A stretch of DNA of 35,089 nucleotides from the NCBI GenBank assembly GCA_016926155.1, contig JAFGPC010000173.1, forward strand, positions 1 to 35,089, in the 5' to 3' direction. This DNA is from Sedimentisphaerales bacterium (GTDB taxonomy: Bacteria > Planctomycetota > Phycisphaerae > Sedimentisphaerales > Anaerohalosphaeraceae). Position 1 is the first letter of the stretch. Every line of letters begins with the position of its first letter. Positions 25,902 to 33,427 of the stretch are shown here, piece by piece. The notes under the pieces were generated by a model that saw only the letters and a program-made list of their open reading frames with translations, had not been told where the DNA came from and did not search any database. The position numbers were made by a program, and so were the translations under genes.

Positions 25902-27746
25902 ATGCAAAAACTTATATTTGCAGCAATACTGCCATGTCTTTGGGTATCTGTTTGTCTGTCTCAATCTCTGACCTTATTGGAATATGCCGATCAACGGTCT
26001 TCAGCTACGATTGCCCTCTCCGAATATCAGGGGCAGCCCGCTCTGGTCGTCCGATTTCAGGGTACGGAAGATTTGCACTATTATGCCCGTTCGGAGACGG
26101 CTCCCGCTCCCGACCTCCATCTCCAGGTCGGCGCTGAGGCCGATGGTGTCACCTTTGAAAAGACCGTCTTTCCTCAATGGTCCACATTCTACGACAAGGC
26201 GGCCGAAAAAAACATCGAAGTCTACGTGGGTAATTTTACAGTCCTGTTGCCGATCCAATCAGCCGCCTCAAAATCTTTTGATGTCAAAGTGACAATCCAG
26301 GGTATCGCCTGCACGAGCGAAATCTGCCTGCCTCCGTTTACCAAAAAAATCCAGGTCAACGTAGACCTCGAAGCCGGACAGGTCATAGAAGCGATCAGCA
26401 ACAAAGACGACAATATAATATCTCAGGATAAAACAATATCGGAGCAGAGCACATCAAGTACTGATCCCACGACACAGGTCAGCAGCGAAGATTTGAGCAG
26501 TACCTTGTCACAATGGAACGAAAGTACGTCCGCTCAGGACCAGGTGGATCGAAGCATTCTTTTTTATTTCGCATTGGCTGTTCTGGCAGGTCTTTCGATC
26601 AACATCATGCCCTGTGTTCTTCCGGTTATTCCTCTGATTATTATGCGGCTGGTCTCACAGGCCAAAGAATCCGGCCCCCGACGAGTCGCCCTGGGATTTT
26701 CGTTTTGCGGGGGGATACTCTTATTCTTTGTCGCCTTTGCCGTTCTGGCCGGGATTATCAATCTGACTACCGGCGCCGTGATTGATCTGAACAGTTTATT
26801 CCGAAGTCCCATGGCAGTGATCGTCTTGTTTCTGCTGATCGTCTTTTTCGCTTTGGTGTTTCTGGATGTGATTACGATTGCCCTTCCGTCTTCTGTAACA
26901 AGCAGGCAGGATGCCGGCTCCGGTTTTGCCGGCTCGATTGGGATGGGCTTTTTTGCCGGCATCCTGAGCACCCCCTGCAGCGGAGCCTTACTCGGCGCTG
27001 TGCTGGTCTGGGCACAGACGCAGCCTCTCTATGTCAGCAGCGCTGCGATTGTTTTAATGGGTATCGGTATGGCGCTGCCCTATGCCCTGCTGGTTTCGAT
27101 CCCTTCGCTGTTGAATTTTGTTCCCAAGCCCGGTACATGGATGGAAATCGTTAAAAAGGCCGGCGGCTTTTTGCTGCTTCTGATCGCCGTAAAATTCACT
27201 CTGACCGCATTGACCAAAGACCGTCTCATTAATGTTCTTCTGTATGGCGTAGCGTTCAGCTTTTGCGTATGGATGTGGGGTGGTTGGGTCGGTTTTTCGA
27301 CGGCTCCCATTCGAAAATGGACCGTTCGAGGCATCGCTGTGATACTGGCGGTCCTGACAGGTTTCTGGCTGCTCCCGGCTCCACAAGAATCCATCATCCA
27401 ATGGAATCACTATGATCGCAACCTGCTCAATAAGTCTCTTGAAAACGGACAGCCGGTTCTAATCAAGTTCACAGCCGACTGGTGCTACAATTGCAAAGTT
27501 GTGGATCAAAAAGTCTATCAACAGCCGGATATTGCAAAATTACTCGAACAGAAGAATGTTCTGGCTATCAAAGCCGATACAACCCAGAGAAATTATCCCG
27601 CGGCCGTGGATCTTAATTCAGTCTTTGGTGAAGCCGGCAATGTCCCTGTTACCGTTATCCTCAATTCGGAAGAAAAGACCTATATCAAGCTCCGCGGAAT
27701 CTTTAATCCCGAAGAACTCCGACCGTTCTTAACTCAATTGCCGTAA
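25902..27746 (+). CDS. dsbD: Thiol:disulfide interchange protein DsbD
   Basis: 614 residues from ATG 25902 (GGAGAG seven bases upstream). It carries electrons from cytoplasmic thioredoxin across the inner membrane to periplasmic thiol proteins. Three parts are visible: a signal peptide and exported N-terminal domain with paired Cys C137 and C142 (IACTSEICLPP); about eight membrane segments with C238 (NIMPCVLPV) and C359 (STPCSGALLG); and a C-terminal thioredoxin domain with ADWCYNCK (C528, C531). All six redox cysteines of DsbD are therefore present. It could recycle the exported redoxin proteins encoded at 530 and 8683. The 210 bases upstream show no gene. Endonuclease III follows after 16 bases. 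Confidence 0.93.
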   Translation: MQKLIFAAILPCLWVSVCLSQSLTLLEYADQRSSATIALSEYQGQPALVVRFQGTEDLHYYARSETAPAPDLHLQVGAEADGVTFEKTVFPQWSTFYDKAAEKNIEVYVGNFTVLLPIQSAASKSFDVKVTIQGIACTSEICLPPFTKKIQVNVDLEAGQVIEAISNKDDNIISQDKTISEQSTSSTDPTTQVSSEDLSSTLSQWNESTSAQDQVDRSILFYFALAVLAGLSINIMPCVLPVIPLIIMRLVSQAKESGPRRVALGFSFCGGILLFFVAFAVLAGIINLTTGAVIDLNSLFRSPMAVIVLFLLIVFFALVFLDVITIALPSSVTSRQDAGSGFAGSIGMGFFAGILSTPCSGALLGAVLVWAQTQPLYVSSAAIVLMGIGMALPYALLVSIPSLLNFVPKPGTWMEIVKKAGGFLLLLIAVKFTLTALTKDRLINVLLYGVAFSFCVWMWGGWVGFSTAPIRKWTVRGIAVILAVLTGFWLLPAPQESIIQWNHYDRNLLNKSLENGQPVLIKFTADWCYNCKVVDQKVYQQPDIAKLLEQKNVLAIKADTTQRNYPAAVDLNSVFGEAGNVPVTVILNSEEKTYIKLRGIFNPEELRPFLTQLP

Positions 27747-27762
27747 TACTGGAAAATGACAC

Positions 27763-28440
27763 ATGAAGAAAAAGATCAAAGTCGATACGCCTCAGGCTAA
27801 ACAACGTGTCGAAAAAATTATTCCGATACTCAAACGCACCTATCCGGAAGCAAAGATTGCCCTGAACTGGGATCAGCCGTGGAACTTGCTGGTCGCGGTG
27901 ATCCTCTCAGCCCAATGTACAGACACGAGAGTCAACATGGTCACCAAAGACCTGTTCCGGAAATATCACAGTCCCCAGGATTATCTCAATGTCGATATCG
28001 AAGAACTCCAGGAAGACATCAAGACGACCGGCTTCTTCCGTAACAAGGCCAAAAACATTCGCGGCGCCGCCAAGAAACTGATCGACGATTTTGACGGAAA
28101 AGTACCCGACTCTATGGAAAACTTGTTGACGTTACCCGGCGTGGGGCGCAAGACCGCCAACTGTATCCTCGGTAACGCCTATGGTATTCCAGGGATTACC
28201 TGCGACACCCATGTCATCCGGCTCAGCCGGCGTCTGGGGCTGAGCGAAAACAGTGATCCGGTCAAACTGGAATTCGACTTGATGGAGATCGTGCCGCAGC
28301 GCAAATGGGGCGGCTGGACCATGTTCAGTCACTATATTATCTGGCATGGCCGCCGTATTTGCAAAGCACGAAAACCCGATTGCGAACATTGCCCGATCAG
28401 CAAATACTGTCCTTCGTCCCATAATCCGGACCTGTGGTGA
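27763..28440 (+). CDS. nth: Endonuclease III (DNA glycosylase/AP lyase)
   Basis: 225 residues. It removes oxidised pyrimidines in base excision repair. The helix-hairpin-helix LPGVGRKTANCIL contains the catalytic Lys K130; the catalytic Asp is D148 in TCDTHV. The C-terminal iron-sulfur cluster has the canonical spacing: C200, C207, C210, C216 (C-x6-C-x2-C-x5-C). Length is typical. It starts 16 bases after dsbD on the same strand, with GGAAA upstream, and is followed by the LOG gene after 31 bases, suggesting one transcript. Confidence 0.95.
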   Translation: MKKKIKVDTPQAKQRVEKIIPILKRTYPEAKIALNWDQPWNLLVAVILSAQCTDTRVNMVTKDLFRKYHSPQDYLNVDIEELQEDIKTTGFFRNKAKNIRGAAKKLIDDFDGKVPDSMENLLTLPGVGRKTANCILGNAYGIPGITCDTHVIRLSRRLGLSENSDPVKLEFDLMEIVPQRKWGGWTMFSHYIIWHGRRICKARKPDCEHCPISKYCPSSHNPDLW

Positions 28441-28471
28441 TTTTACCTTAGGACAAGTGGAGATTTGGTCG

Positions 28472-29224
28472 ATGAAACAGGACTATGAAAATGAATCCGG
28501 ACGTAAATTGAGGAAAACGATGACGACCAACAACAAGATGCCTTCAGAAGAACCCTGGCGTATTTTTCGAATCATGGCCGAATTTGTCGAAGGTTTCGAA
28601 GAACTTTCTATCGTCGGCCCGGCTGTATCCATCTTCGGATCGGCACGCACCGAACCCGGCACAAAATATTATGAACTGGCCCGACAGACCGCCGGCGAAG
28701 TGGTCAAGGCCGGATTTGCCGTCATTACCGGTGGAGGCGGCGGCATTATGGAAGCGGCCAACAAAGGCGCCTTCGAAGGCGGCGGCACCAGTGCCGGTCT
28801 GAACATCGAACTTCCTCAGGAACAACTTCCCAACGAGTATCAGAACCTGACCCTGCATTTTCGCTATTTCTTCTGCCGGAAAGTTATGTTCCTTAAATAC
28901 GCCAACGGTTTTATCGTTTTTCCCGGCGGATTCGGGACGATGGATGAGCTGTTCGAATCCCTGGTTCTCATCCAGACGCTTAAACAGGCCTACTTCCCCG
29001 TCATCCTGATGGGCGGTGAGTATTGGAAAGGTCTGTTCGATTGGGTCGAAAACGTGATGCTCAAGCAGTATGAATATATCTCGCCAGAAGATTTGGATGT
29101 GTATACGATAACCGATGATCCTGCCCAGGCGGCCCAGATCATCACCGATTTCCACAAGTCCAGCAAGACCGGCGGCCTGAGCGAACCACCCGGATTAAAA
29201 CGAAGGAAAACGGATCGTTTATAA
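28472..29224 (+). CDS. LOG-family protein (TIGR00730-like nucleoside monophosphate phosphoribohydrolase)
   Basis: 250 residues from ATG 28472 (GGAG nine bases upstream). ATG at 28520, with GAGGAAAACG directly before it, is an equally plausible start and would give 234 residues. The Rossmann-type LOG fold shows GGGGGIMEAANKGA and the signature PGGFGTMDELFE. Family members cleave nucleotide monophosphates to base and ribose 5-phosphate; many are mislabelled lysine decarboxylases. The long linker forms with an N-terminal helix are common in bacteria. It is the last gene of the dsbD-nth run. A possible weak terminator lies at 29361. Confidence 0.85.
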   Translation: MKQDYENESGRKLRKTMTTNNKMPSEEPWRIFRIMAEFVEGFEELSIVGPAVSIFGSARTEPGTKYYELARQTAGEVVKAGFAVITGGGGGIMEAANKGAFEGGGTSAGLNIELPQEQLPNEYQNLTLHFRYFFCRKVMFLKYANGFIVFPGGFGTMDELFESLVLIQTLKQAYFPVILMGGEYWKGLFDWVENVMLKQYEYISPEDLDVYTITDDPAQAAQIITDFHKSSKTGGLSEPPGLKRRKTDRL

Positions 29225-29360
29225 GCGACAGGATTGGTATATTGAGCCTGGGAAAAAAGTTTAAAATTCTTTAGAGTTTATAGAGAAATAGTAGAAAGCC
29301 CATAATGAGTATACGAAGAGACATTGAATGAAAAAGAAATGGGTTTTCGTTGTGTTCCGC

Positions 29361-29384
29361 GAATCTGAATCAAATCAGATTTTC
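29361..29384 (+). terminator. Possible weak terminator
   Basis: AATCTGA (29362-29368) pairs with TCAGATT (29375-29381) around ATCAAA, then TTTC. The stem is AT-rich and the T run short, so termination would be weak. It lies 137 bases after the LOG stop codon. Confidence 0.35.
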
Positions 29385-29423
29385 TACTGAATTGAGGTCT
29401 TTCTTCTCTTTTATATATAAAAT

Positions 29424-29510
29424 AAAGCCGCCCGCGCAATTCTTAGGAATGTACTGCATATTGGAGACAGGCGTGTTTCCAGATATACAGATTATGCTGG
29501 AGCGGCTTTT
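29424..29510 (+). ncRNA. Candidate branched structured RNA
   Basis: AAAGCCGC (29424-29431) pairs with GCGGCTTT (29502-29509), enclosing 70 bases that form further helices: ATTC-TTAG-GAAT (29439-29450), TGGAGAC-AGGCGT-GTTTCCA (29462-29481, one G-T) and CCAG/CTGG (29479-29500). The closing helix ends in a short T run, as for an RNA with its own terminator. I cannot match it to a described RNA class. Confidence 0.35.
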
Positions 29511-29577
29511 GTATTCAATTCCCTTGTAAAACCTTCCTCTAAGTATTCGACACCTACATATACTTTTTAATAATCGT

Positions 29578-29610
29578 TAGGACCAGCCATATATATTATG
29601 GCTGGTCCTG
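29578..29610. repeat. Perfect 12-bp stem hairpin
   Basis: AGGACCAGCCAT (29579-29590) pairs perfectly with ATGGCTGGTCCT (29598-29609), and an inner A-T extends it to 13 bp with a five-base loop. No T tract follows on either strand. A second hairpin, GTACTC/GAGTAC with loop TGGAG (29621-29637), follows after 11 bases. Confidence 0.55.
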
Positions 29611-29882
29611 AACGCTTACTGTACTCTGGAGGAGTACATTTAAAATATACCATGCGTTTCTTTTCATAGAAACTTGGGGAATTGCCTATTTCAGGAAGTA
29701 ATAATACTGAATTTATACTTTTCTCTTCCAGAATCAGGGGAAATCCATTTTTTTACAAAGCGGATGGATAGTGAATTAGAGGAGCTAAAATAAAGAATGC
29801 CTTTTTTATTTTTACCCGTTAGAATCTGAGAATAAGGAACATTGTTTCAATCTTTAATAGGCCAAAAACAGAATGGATTCCT

Positions 29883-30800
29883 ATGAATCCCCTACAGGTA
29901 GAATCTCTTACAAAACGGTACGGTTCTGTAATTGGAGTTGACGAAGTCAGCTTTACCATGGAGCCCGGAGAAGTATTCGGATACCTTGGCCCCAATGGCT
30001 CGGGTAAGACAACCACCATTCGATGCATCATGGGCTTACTTAAACCCACACAGGGCCAATGTCTTGTAATGGGCCAAACCGTCCAACAGGGACAGGCCAC
30101 GCAACATTCCCACATTGGCTATTTACCCGGCGATTTTCGGATCTGGCCTCAGCTTACCGCCCGGCGGGCCCTACAGATTTTGGGACGATTGGGAAATACA
30201 GAACAAACTGAAATACGATGCAATGAGCTGGCTGAAAAGCTCGACCTGAATTTGGATCGACGAGTTGGGGACCTGTCCAAAGGAAACCGACAGAAAGTAG
30301 GTGTTATTCTTGCCTTCCAGCGCAAACCCCGATTTCTGATTCTGGATGAACCGACCATCGGGCTCGATCCTCTTGTTCGACAGACCGTCATGGAACTAAT
30401 CTGCCAGGCGGCTCGGGATGGGGCTTCGGTGCTGTTGTCCTCTCATGATCTGGCCGAAGTTGCTGCGGTTTGCGATCGGGCGGCCATTCTTCGTCAGGGC
30501 AGATTGGTCGAACTGGCCCCGATTTCCAGAATTGTTCAACAGGGGCAAAAACGTCTGAAAATCTGGTTGAAGCAGAATACCCCGGTTCCCTCTATACCAG
30601 TTGCACTGACCAATGAAATACGTATCATTCAGGAAGAGCCGGGTGTGCTTCAGATTTCTTATCAGGGTTCGGTCGATCCGGTCTTAAAGTGCATCGCGAA
30701 GCTTCCCGTGGAACGAATCGCCACTCCGGAAACATCTCTTGAAGATGCCTTTATCCAGTATTACAGCCGGAATCCTGCACAACAGGAGGACAAGCGATGA
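29883..30800 (+). CDS. ABC transporter ATP-binding protein (ABC-2 type export)
   Basis: 305 residues. It powers the membrane partner encoded immediately downstream. Walker A GPNGSGKTT (36-44), signature LSKGNRQ (131-137), Walker B FLILDEP (D155, E156) and the switch His H188 in SSHDLAEV are all present. The last about 90 residues form the extra C-terminal region usual in CcmA/drug-export-type ATPases. The ribosome site is weak. The stop overlaps the next start by four bases (ATGA), so the two are translationally coupled. The substrate is unknown; no lantibiotic, polysaccharide or regulator gene is nearby. Confidence 0.9.
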   Translation: MNPLQVESLTKRYGSVIGVDEVSFTMEPGEVFGYLGPNGSGKTTTIRCIMGLLKPTQGQCLVMGQTVQQGQATQHSHIGYLPGDFRIWPQLTARRALQILGRLGNTEQTEIRCNELAEKLDLNLDRRVGDLSKGNRQKVGVILAFQRKPRFLILDEPTIGLDPLVRQTVMELICQAARDGASVLLSSHDLAEVAAVCDRAAILRQGRLVELAPISRIVQQGQKRLKIWLKQNTPVPSIPVALTNEIRIIQEEPGVLQISYQGSVDPVLKCIAKLPVERIATPETSLEDAFIQYYSRNPAQQEDKR

Positions 30801-31630
30801 AATCCAAAGACGGTCCTCTGTTTCCCTTTTCCCTGCTGTGGTTCTGGTTCCTGAGTATTTTACCCGCATGGTGCCTGATTGCACTGATGATCTTTCTCAT
30901 GCAGATTGCCGTGTGCGGAATCGTGCATGATAATCAGAACGTCAAAACCCTTCTGAGTTTCATCGAGCTGCTTCCACCCATTGTTAAATCGGCACTGGGG
31001 GGAGAAGCTTTGCAAGTTGGTAATCTGCCTGCCTTGATCGCAATCGGTTATAATCATCCGTTTGTACTGACGCTATACATGCTGTTTGCCGTAGCCGTTC
31101 CGACCGGACTGCTTGCCGGAGAGGTCCAAAAAGGAACAATGGAACTGATCCTGAGCCATTCCGTCACAAAAAGCCAGGTCTACATTTGTGCGGCGGTTCT
31201 CACGATCGTCGGAATGATGGCCCTGGTCCTGGTGATGTTTATGGGTACCGTGGTAGCCACCAGTGTATATGACTTCGGCGAGCCGGTTCCGCTCTTCCGG
31301 TTTTTCCAGGCGGCGGTCAATGGCGGTTTATGTGCCGGGGCTGTGGGGGCCGTTTCACTACTGTCAGGGGCTTCATTTCGTCGTCGAGGCACCGCTGTCG
31401 GGCTGGCTGTGGCATACATTATGATCAACTACTTTCTTGTGATCCTTACCGATTGGTGGCCGCGGATGAAATGGCTGGATGCTGTATCTCTGTTTCATTA
31501 CACCAACGGTCGTAAAGTTTTTGCTCTGCATGTCTGGCCGGTCAGTGAAATGATGGTGTTGGCCTCGGTGCTCCTGATCGCCGTCATTGCCGGAGGCATT
31601 ATCTGGCAAAGGCGCGACTTGTCTCTTTAA
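30797..31630 (+). CDS. ABC-2 type membrane permease
   Basis: 277 residues with about six membrane segments, including WFWFLSILPAWCLIALMIFL near the N-terminus, a segment around residues 91-105 (FVLTLYMLFAVAVPTG), and three more before the end (VGLAVAYIMINYFLVIL and MMVLASVLLIAVIAGGIIW). The loop after the second segment has GEVQKGTMELILSHSVTKSQ, which fits the ABC-2 permease pattern of a coupling helix near (E/Q)xGT(M/L)xxLLxxPxxR. It forms the transporter with the ATPase upstream. The stop codon lies inside a perfect hairpin (31615-31637). Confidence 0.83.
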   Translation: MKSKDGPLFPFSLLWFWFLSILPAWCLIALMIFLMQIAVCGIVHDNQNVKTLLSFIELLPPIVKSALGGEALQVGNLPALIAIGYNHPFVLTLYMLFAVAVPTGLLAGEVQKGTMELILSHSVTKSQVYICAAVLTIVGMMALVLVMFMGTVVATSVYDFGEPVPLFRFFQAAVNGGLCAGAVGAVSLLSGASFRRRGTAVGLAVAYIMINYFLVILTDWWPRMKWLDAVSLFHYTNGRKVFALHVWPVSEMMVLASVLLIAVIAGGIIWQRRDLSL

Positions 31631-31637
31631 CAAGTCG
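31615..31637. terminator. Hairpin spanning the stop codon of the permease gene
   Basis: CGACTTGT (31615-31622) pairs perfectly with ACAAGTCG (31630-31637) around CTCTTTA, with the TAA stop at the loop edge. It lies between convergent genes, the usual place for a bidirectional terminator, but there is no T tract on either side, so termination would have to be protein-assisted. Confidence 0.35.
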
Positions 31638-31662
31638 GGGACTCTGGAAAAAGGGAACGAGT

Positions 31663-32121
31663 TTACTGCTCCGTCTGCGCCAGTGACTCGGCCTGCTTTT
31701 GGAATTGCATTAACGATTCATGCTGGGCGATCAGATTCTTAATCCGCACCTGGGCCTGGTCCAGCTCGGCATACGTCTCGTTCAGATCGTTCATCAGGCT
31801 TGAGGCCTTGGTTGCCATCTGCTTGAGTTCGTTATTTTGCACGGTTAAAATGCTGATTTGCCGCTGGGATTCGTCCCATTCGGATTGGGCACGGTTCAAC
31901 TGTGTGGACAAGTAGTTGATCTGTTCGTCGGCCTTGGTCTGGAGTTCGGCAAGCTCGTCGGTCAGACGATTTCGCTGCCCGCGAAGAGACATATTCGAAG
32001 TAAACAACACCAGCCCCACAACAACGACGATGCTGATGCCGATGATCATCTTGCTCTTGTTCCAGCTTTTGAACCGTGTGATATTGCGTTTGGCTTCAGC
32101 AATCTGCTGTTCAAAATTCAT
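31663..32121 (-). CDS. Membrane-anchored coiled-coil protein, paralogue A
   Basis: 152 residues, start at 32121 with AAGGGAA nine bases upstream. One membrane segment (about residues 25-42, MIIGISIVVVVGLVLF) follows a short basic cytoplasmic part. Residues 50-150 are a long coiled coil (GQRNRLTDELAELQ...LTVQNNELKQ...TYAELDQAQVRIKNLIAQHES). The protein has the same length and layout as the one at 32343-32801, and both end in (L/V)AQ.EQ, so they are tandem paralogues. I do not recognise the family. A structural role at the envelope is possible. Confidence 0.75.
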   Translation of the reverse strand: MNFEQQIAEAKRNITRFKSWNKSKMIIGISIVVVVGLVLFTSNMSLRGQRNRLTDELAELQTKADEQINYLSTQLNRAQSEWDESQRQISILTVQNNELKQMATKASSLMNDLNETYAELDQAQVRIKNLIAQHESLMQFQKQAESLAQTEQ

Positions 32122-32342
32122 TATGGTTCCCTTTGCCTCGTTTTATGAATCCACCTATCCATATCCCATTTCGACATACGGACTGTTTTGGATTACTGCA
32201 TTCATCCCGCCTTTTGGAACTATTTTCCGCCGTTTTTCCTCTCTTTAGCGCCCGTCCGCTAATATCGCTTTCATCAGGGCTGGGCGATTCTCTATCCGCT
32301 CAAGAACAAACACCATCCGTCGTCCCGGATCGATTTTCCGAT

Positions 32343-32801
32343 TTATTGCTCTCCTTGGGCTACTGTCTTGTCCTGTTCTTCGCTCTGAAGCATGGCTTCC
32401 TGAACTTCGATCAATCCTTTCAAGTGAGCCTGGATTCGATTGAGTTCGGCGTAAGCCTTTTTAAGATCTTCTCGAAGATTTTCCGATGCATTGGCCTGTT
32501 GACGTATCTTCACATTCTGTGCCGTCAGAAAACCCAACTGACTTTTGGCTTCCGTCAGTTCGATTTGAGCTTGCTCAAGCTGCTCTTGGTATGAGCGGGT
32601 CTGGCGAGCATTTTCCTTACGAAACGTTTGAAGTTCAGCGGTCAGGCTCTTGCGTTGTCCTTGCAACCAGAAAACACCGATTCCCAAAGCAATTGATACA
32701 ACAATACACATCGCGGGAATATAAAACTGTGGTGTTTTTGTCCATGCGATGAACCGGACAATACTCTCTTTCACTTCAGCAAATTTCTGTTTAAATCCCA
32801 T
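32343..32801 (-). CDS. Membrane-anchored coiled-coil protein, paralogue B
   Basis: I use ATG 32801, preceded by GGGGGA at seven bases, giving 152 residues, equal to paralogue A; ATGs at 32807 and 32816 are less well placed. A membrane segment (IPAMCIVVSIALGIGVFWL) is followed by a coiled coil with QGQRKSLTAELQTF, FLTAQNVKIRQQ and AYAELNRIQAHLKGL, each matching a block of paralogue A (RGQRNRLTDELAEL, ILTVQNNELKQ, TYAELDQAQVRIKNL). The 221 bases between the two genes show no gene. Confidence 0.75.
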   Translation of the reverse strand: MGFKQKFAEVKESIVRFIAWTKTPQFYIPAMCIVVSIALGIGVFWLQGQRKSLTAELQTFRKENARQTRSYQEQLEQAQIELTEAKSQLGFLTAQNVKIRQQANASENLREDLKKAYAELNRIQAHLKGLIEVQEAMLQSEEQDKTVAQGEQ

Positions 32802-32851
32802 GCACATATCCCCCATGGCATCGGTCGTATATTTAACCTTTCCTGGTTTTC

Positions 32852-33145
32852 TTATTGCATCCGTTCGCTTTGATCGGATTCCAGATTTTTCTGTACTGCA
32901 TAGACCGTTCCCGCAGGTTGCCCCGGTTCTGGTTCAGTCCGGTAATACGTTAGTTCGTTGACCCTGAAGGTCCGTTCGTATTCGACGTAATACTCGGCAT
33001 CGGGTTCGGGGGTGTCCTGCAGTTCGGCTTGTGCCCTGGCGCGCATGGTCCAGCCACAATTGGCCGGTTCCCTCTGCGTTTGATTGCATCCGCAAGCCGT
33101 CAAAAAGGTTGCTAACAGACCCAATGTTATCGCTCGTTTCGCCAT
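32852..33145 (-). CDS. Small predicted lipoprotein
   Basis: 97 residues from ATG 33145, chosen for its AAGGGG site eleven bases upstream and because it begins a classical signal (MAKRAITLGLLATFLTACGC). The lipobox LTAC predicts lipidation at Cys18. The mature chain is acidic and Pro/Tyr-rich (PEPDAEYYVEYERTF, YYRTEPEPGQPAG). No domain is recognised. It precedes the two coiled-coil paralogues on the same strand (51 bases to the next start), so the three may form an operon. An in-frame upstream start at 33253 would destroy the signal peptide. Confidence 0.72.
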   Translation of the reverse strand: MAKRAITLGLLATFLTACGCNQTQREPANCGWTMRARAQAELQDTPEPDAEYYVEYERTFRVNELTYYRTEPEPGQPAGTVYAVQKNLESDQSERMQ

Positions 33146-33314
33146 CTTCGTTCCCCTTGCCTCATAACCGTTTGTCAATCGGTACGGTTTCCATGATAAA
33201 ACGTAAGAAATAATTCTCAGACAGTCAAAAACCGAACCGACAATCTCTTTCAATGGATGAGTTTCCTGCTTGTGCCTGTCTTTATTTGCTTTTTGGTTCG
33301 ATGGTGATTACAAT

Positions 33315-33334
33315 GGTCTGTGTGCACAGAGACC
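33315..33334. promoter_or_regulatory. Imperfect 20-bp palindrome upstream of anSME
   Basis: GGTCTGTGTGCACAGAGACC is symmetric except for one G-G position in each arm; the centre TGTGCACA is perfect. It lies in the 282-base divergent region between the lipoprotein and anSME genes, about 95 bases before the latter. Possible operator for either side. Confidence 0.4.
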
Positions 33335-33427
33335 GATAAACGTTTGGATCTCAGTGAGTACTATCAATCGAAGATTGTTAGACAGTTCGTTTGTATGGAA
33401 ACGATTCCAAGGTGCTATGGAGTTTAA

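Larger units (their letters stand above)
29225..29882. other. 658-base intergenic region, no gene, several hairpins
   Basis: Strongly AT-rich stretch between the LOG gene and the ABC transporter. No reading frame with a start site or domain. It contains a terminator-like hairpin (29361), a possible branched RNA (29424-29509) and two strong hairpins (29578 and 29620), each listed separately. No direct repeats or insertion-sequence ends were seen. Confidence 0.6.

Noticed and set aside
29424-29510. Integron attC site
   Set aside because: The closing repeats do not show the conserved GTTRRRY-type core, and there is no integrase or cassette array.
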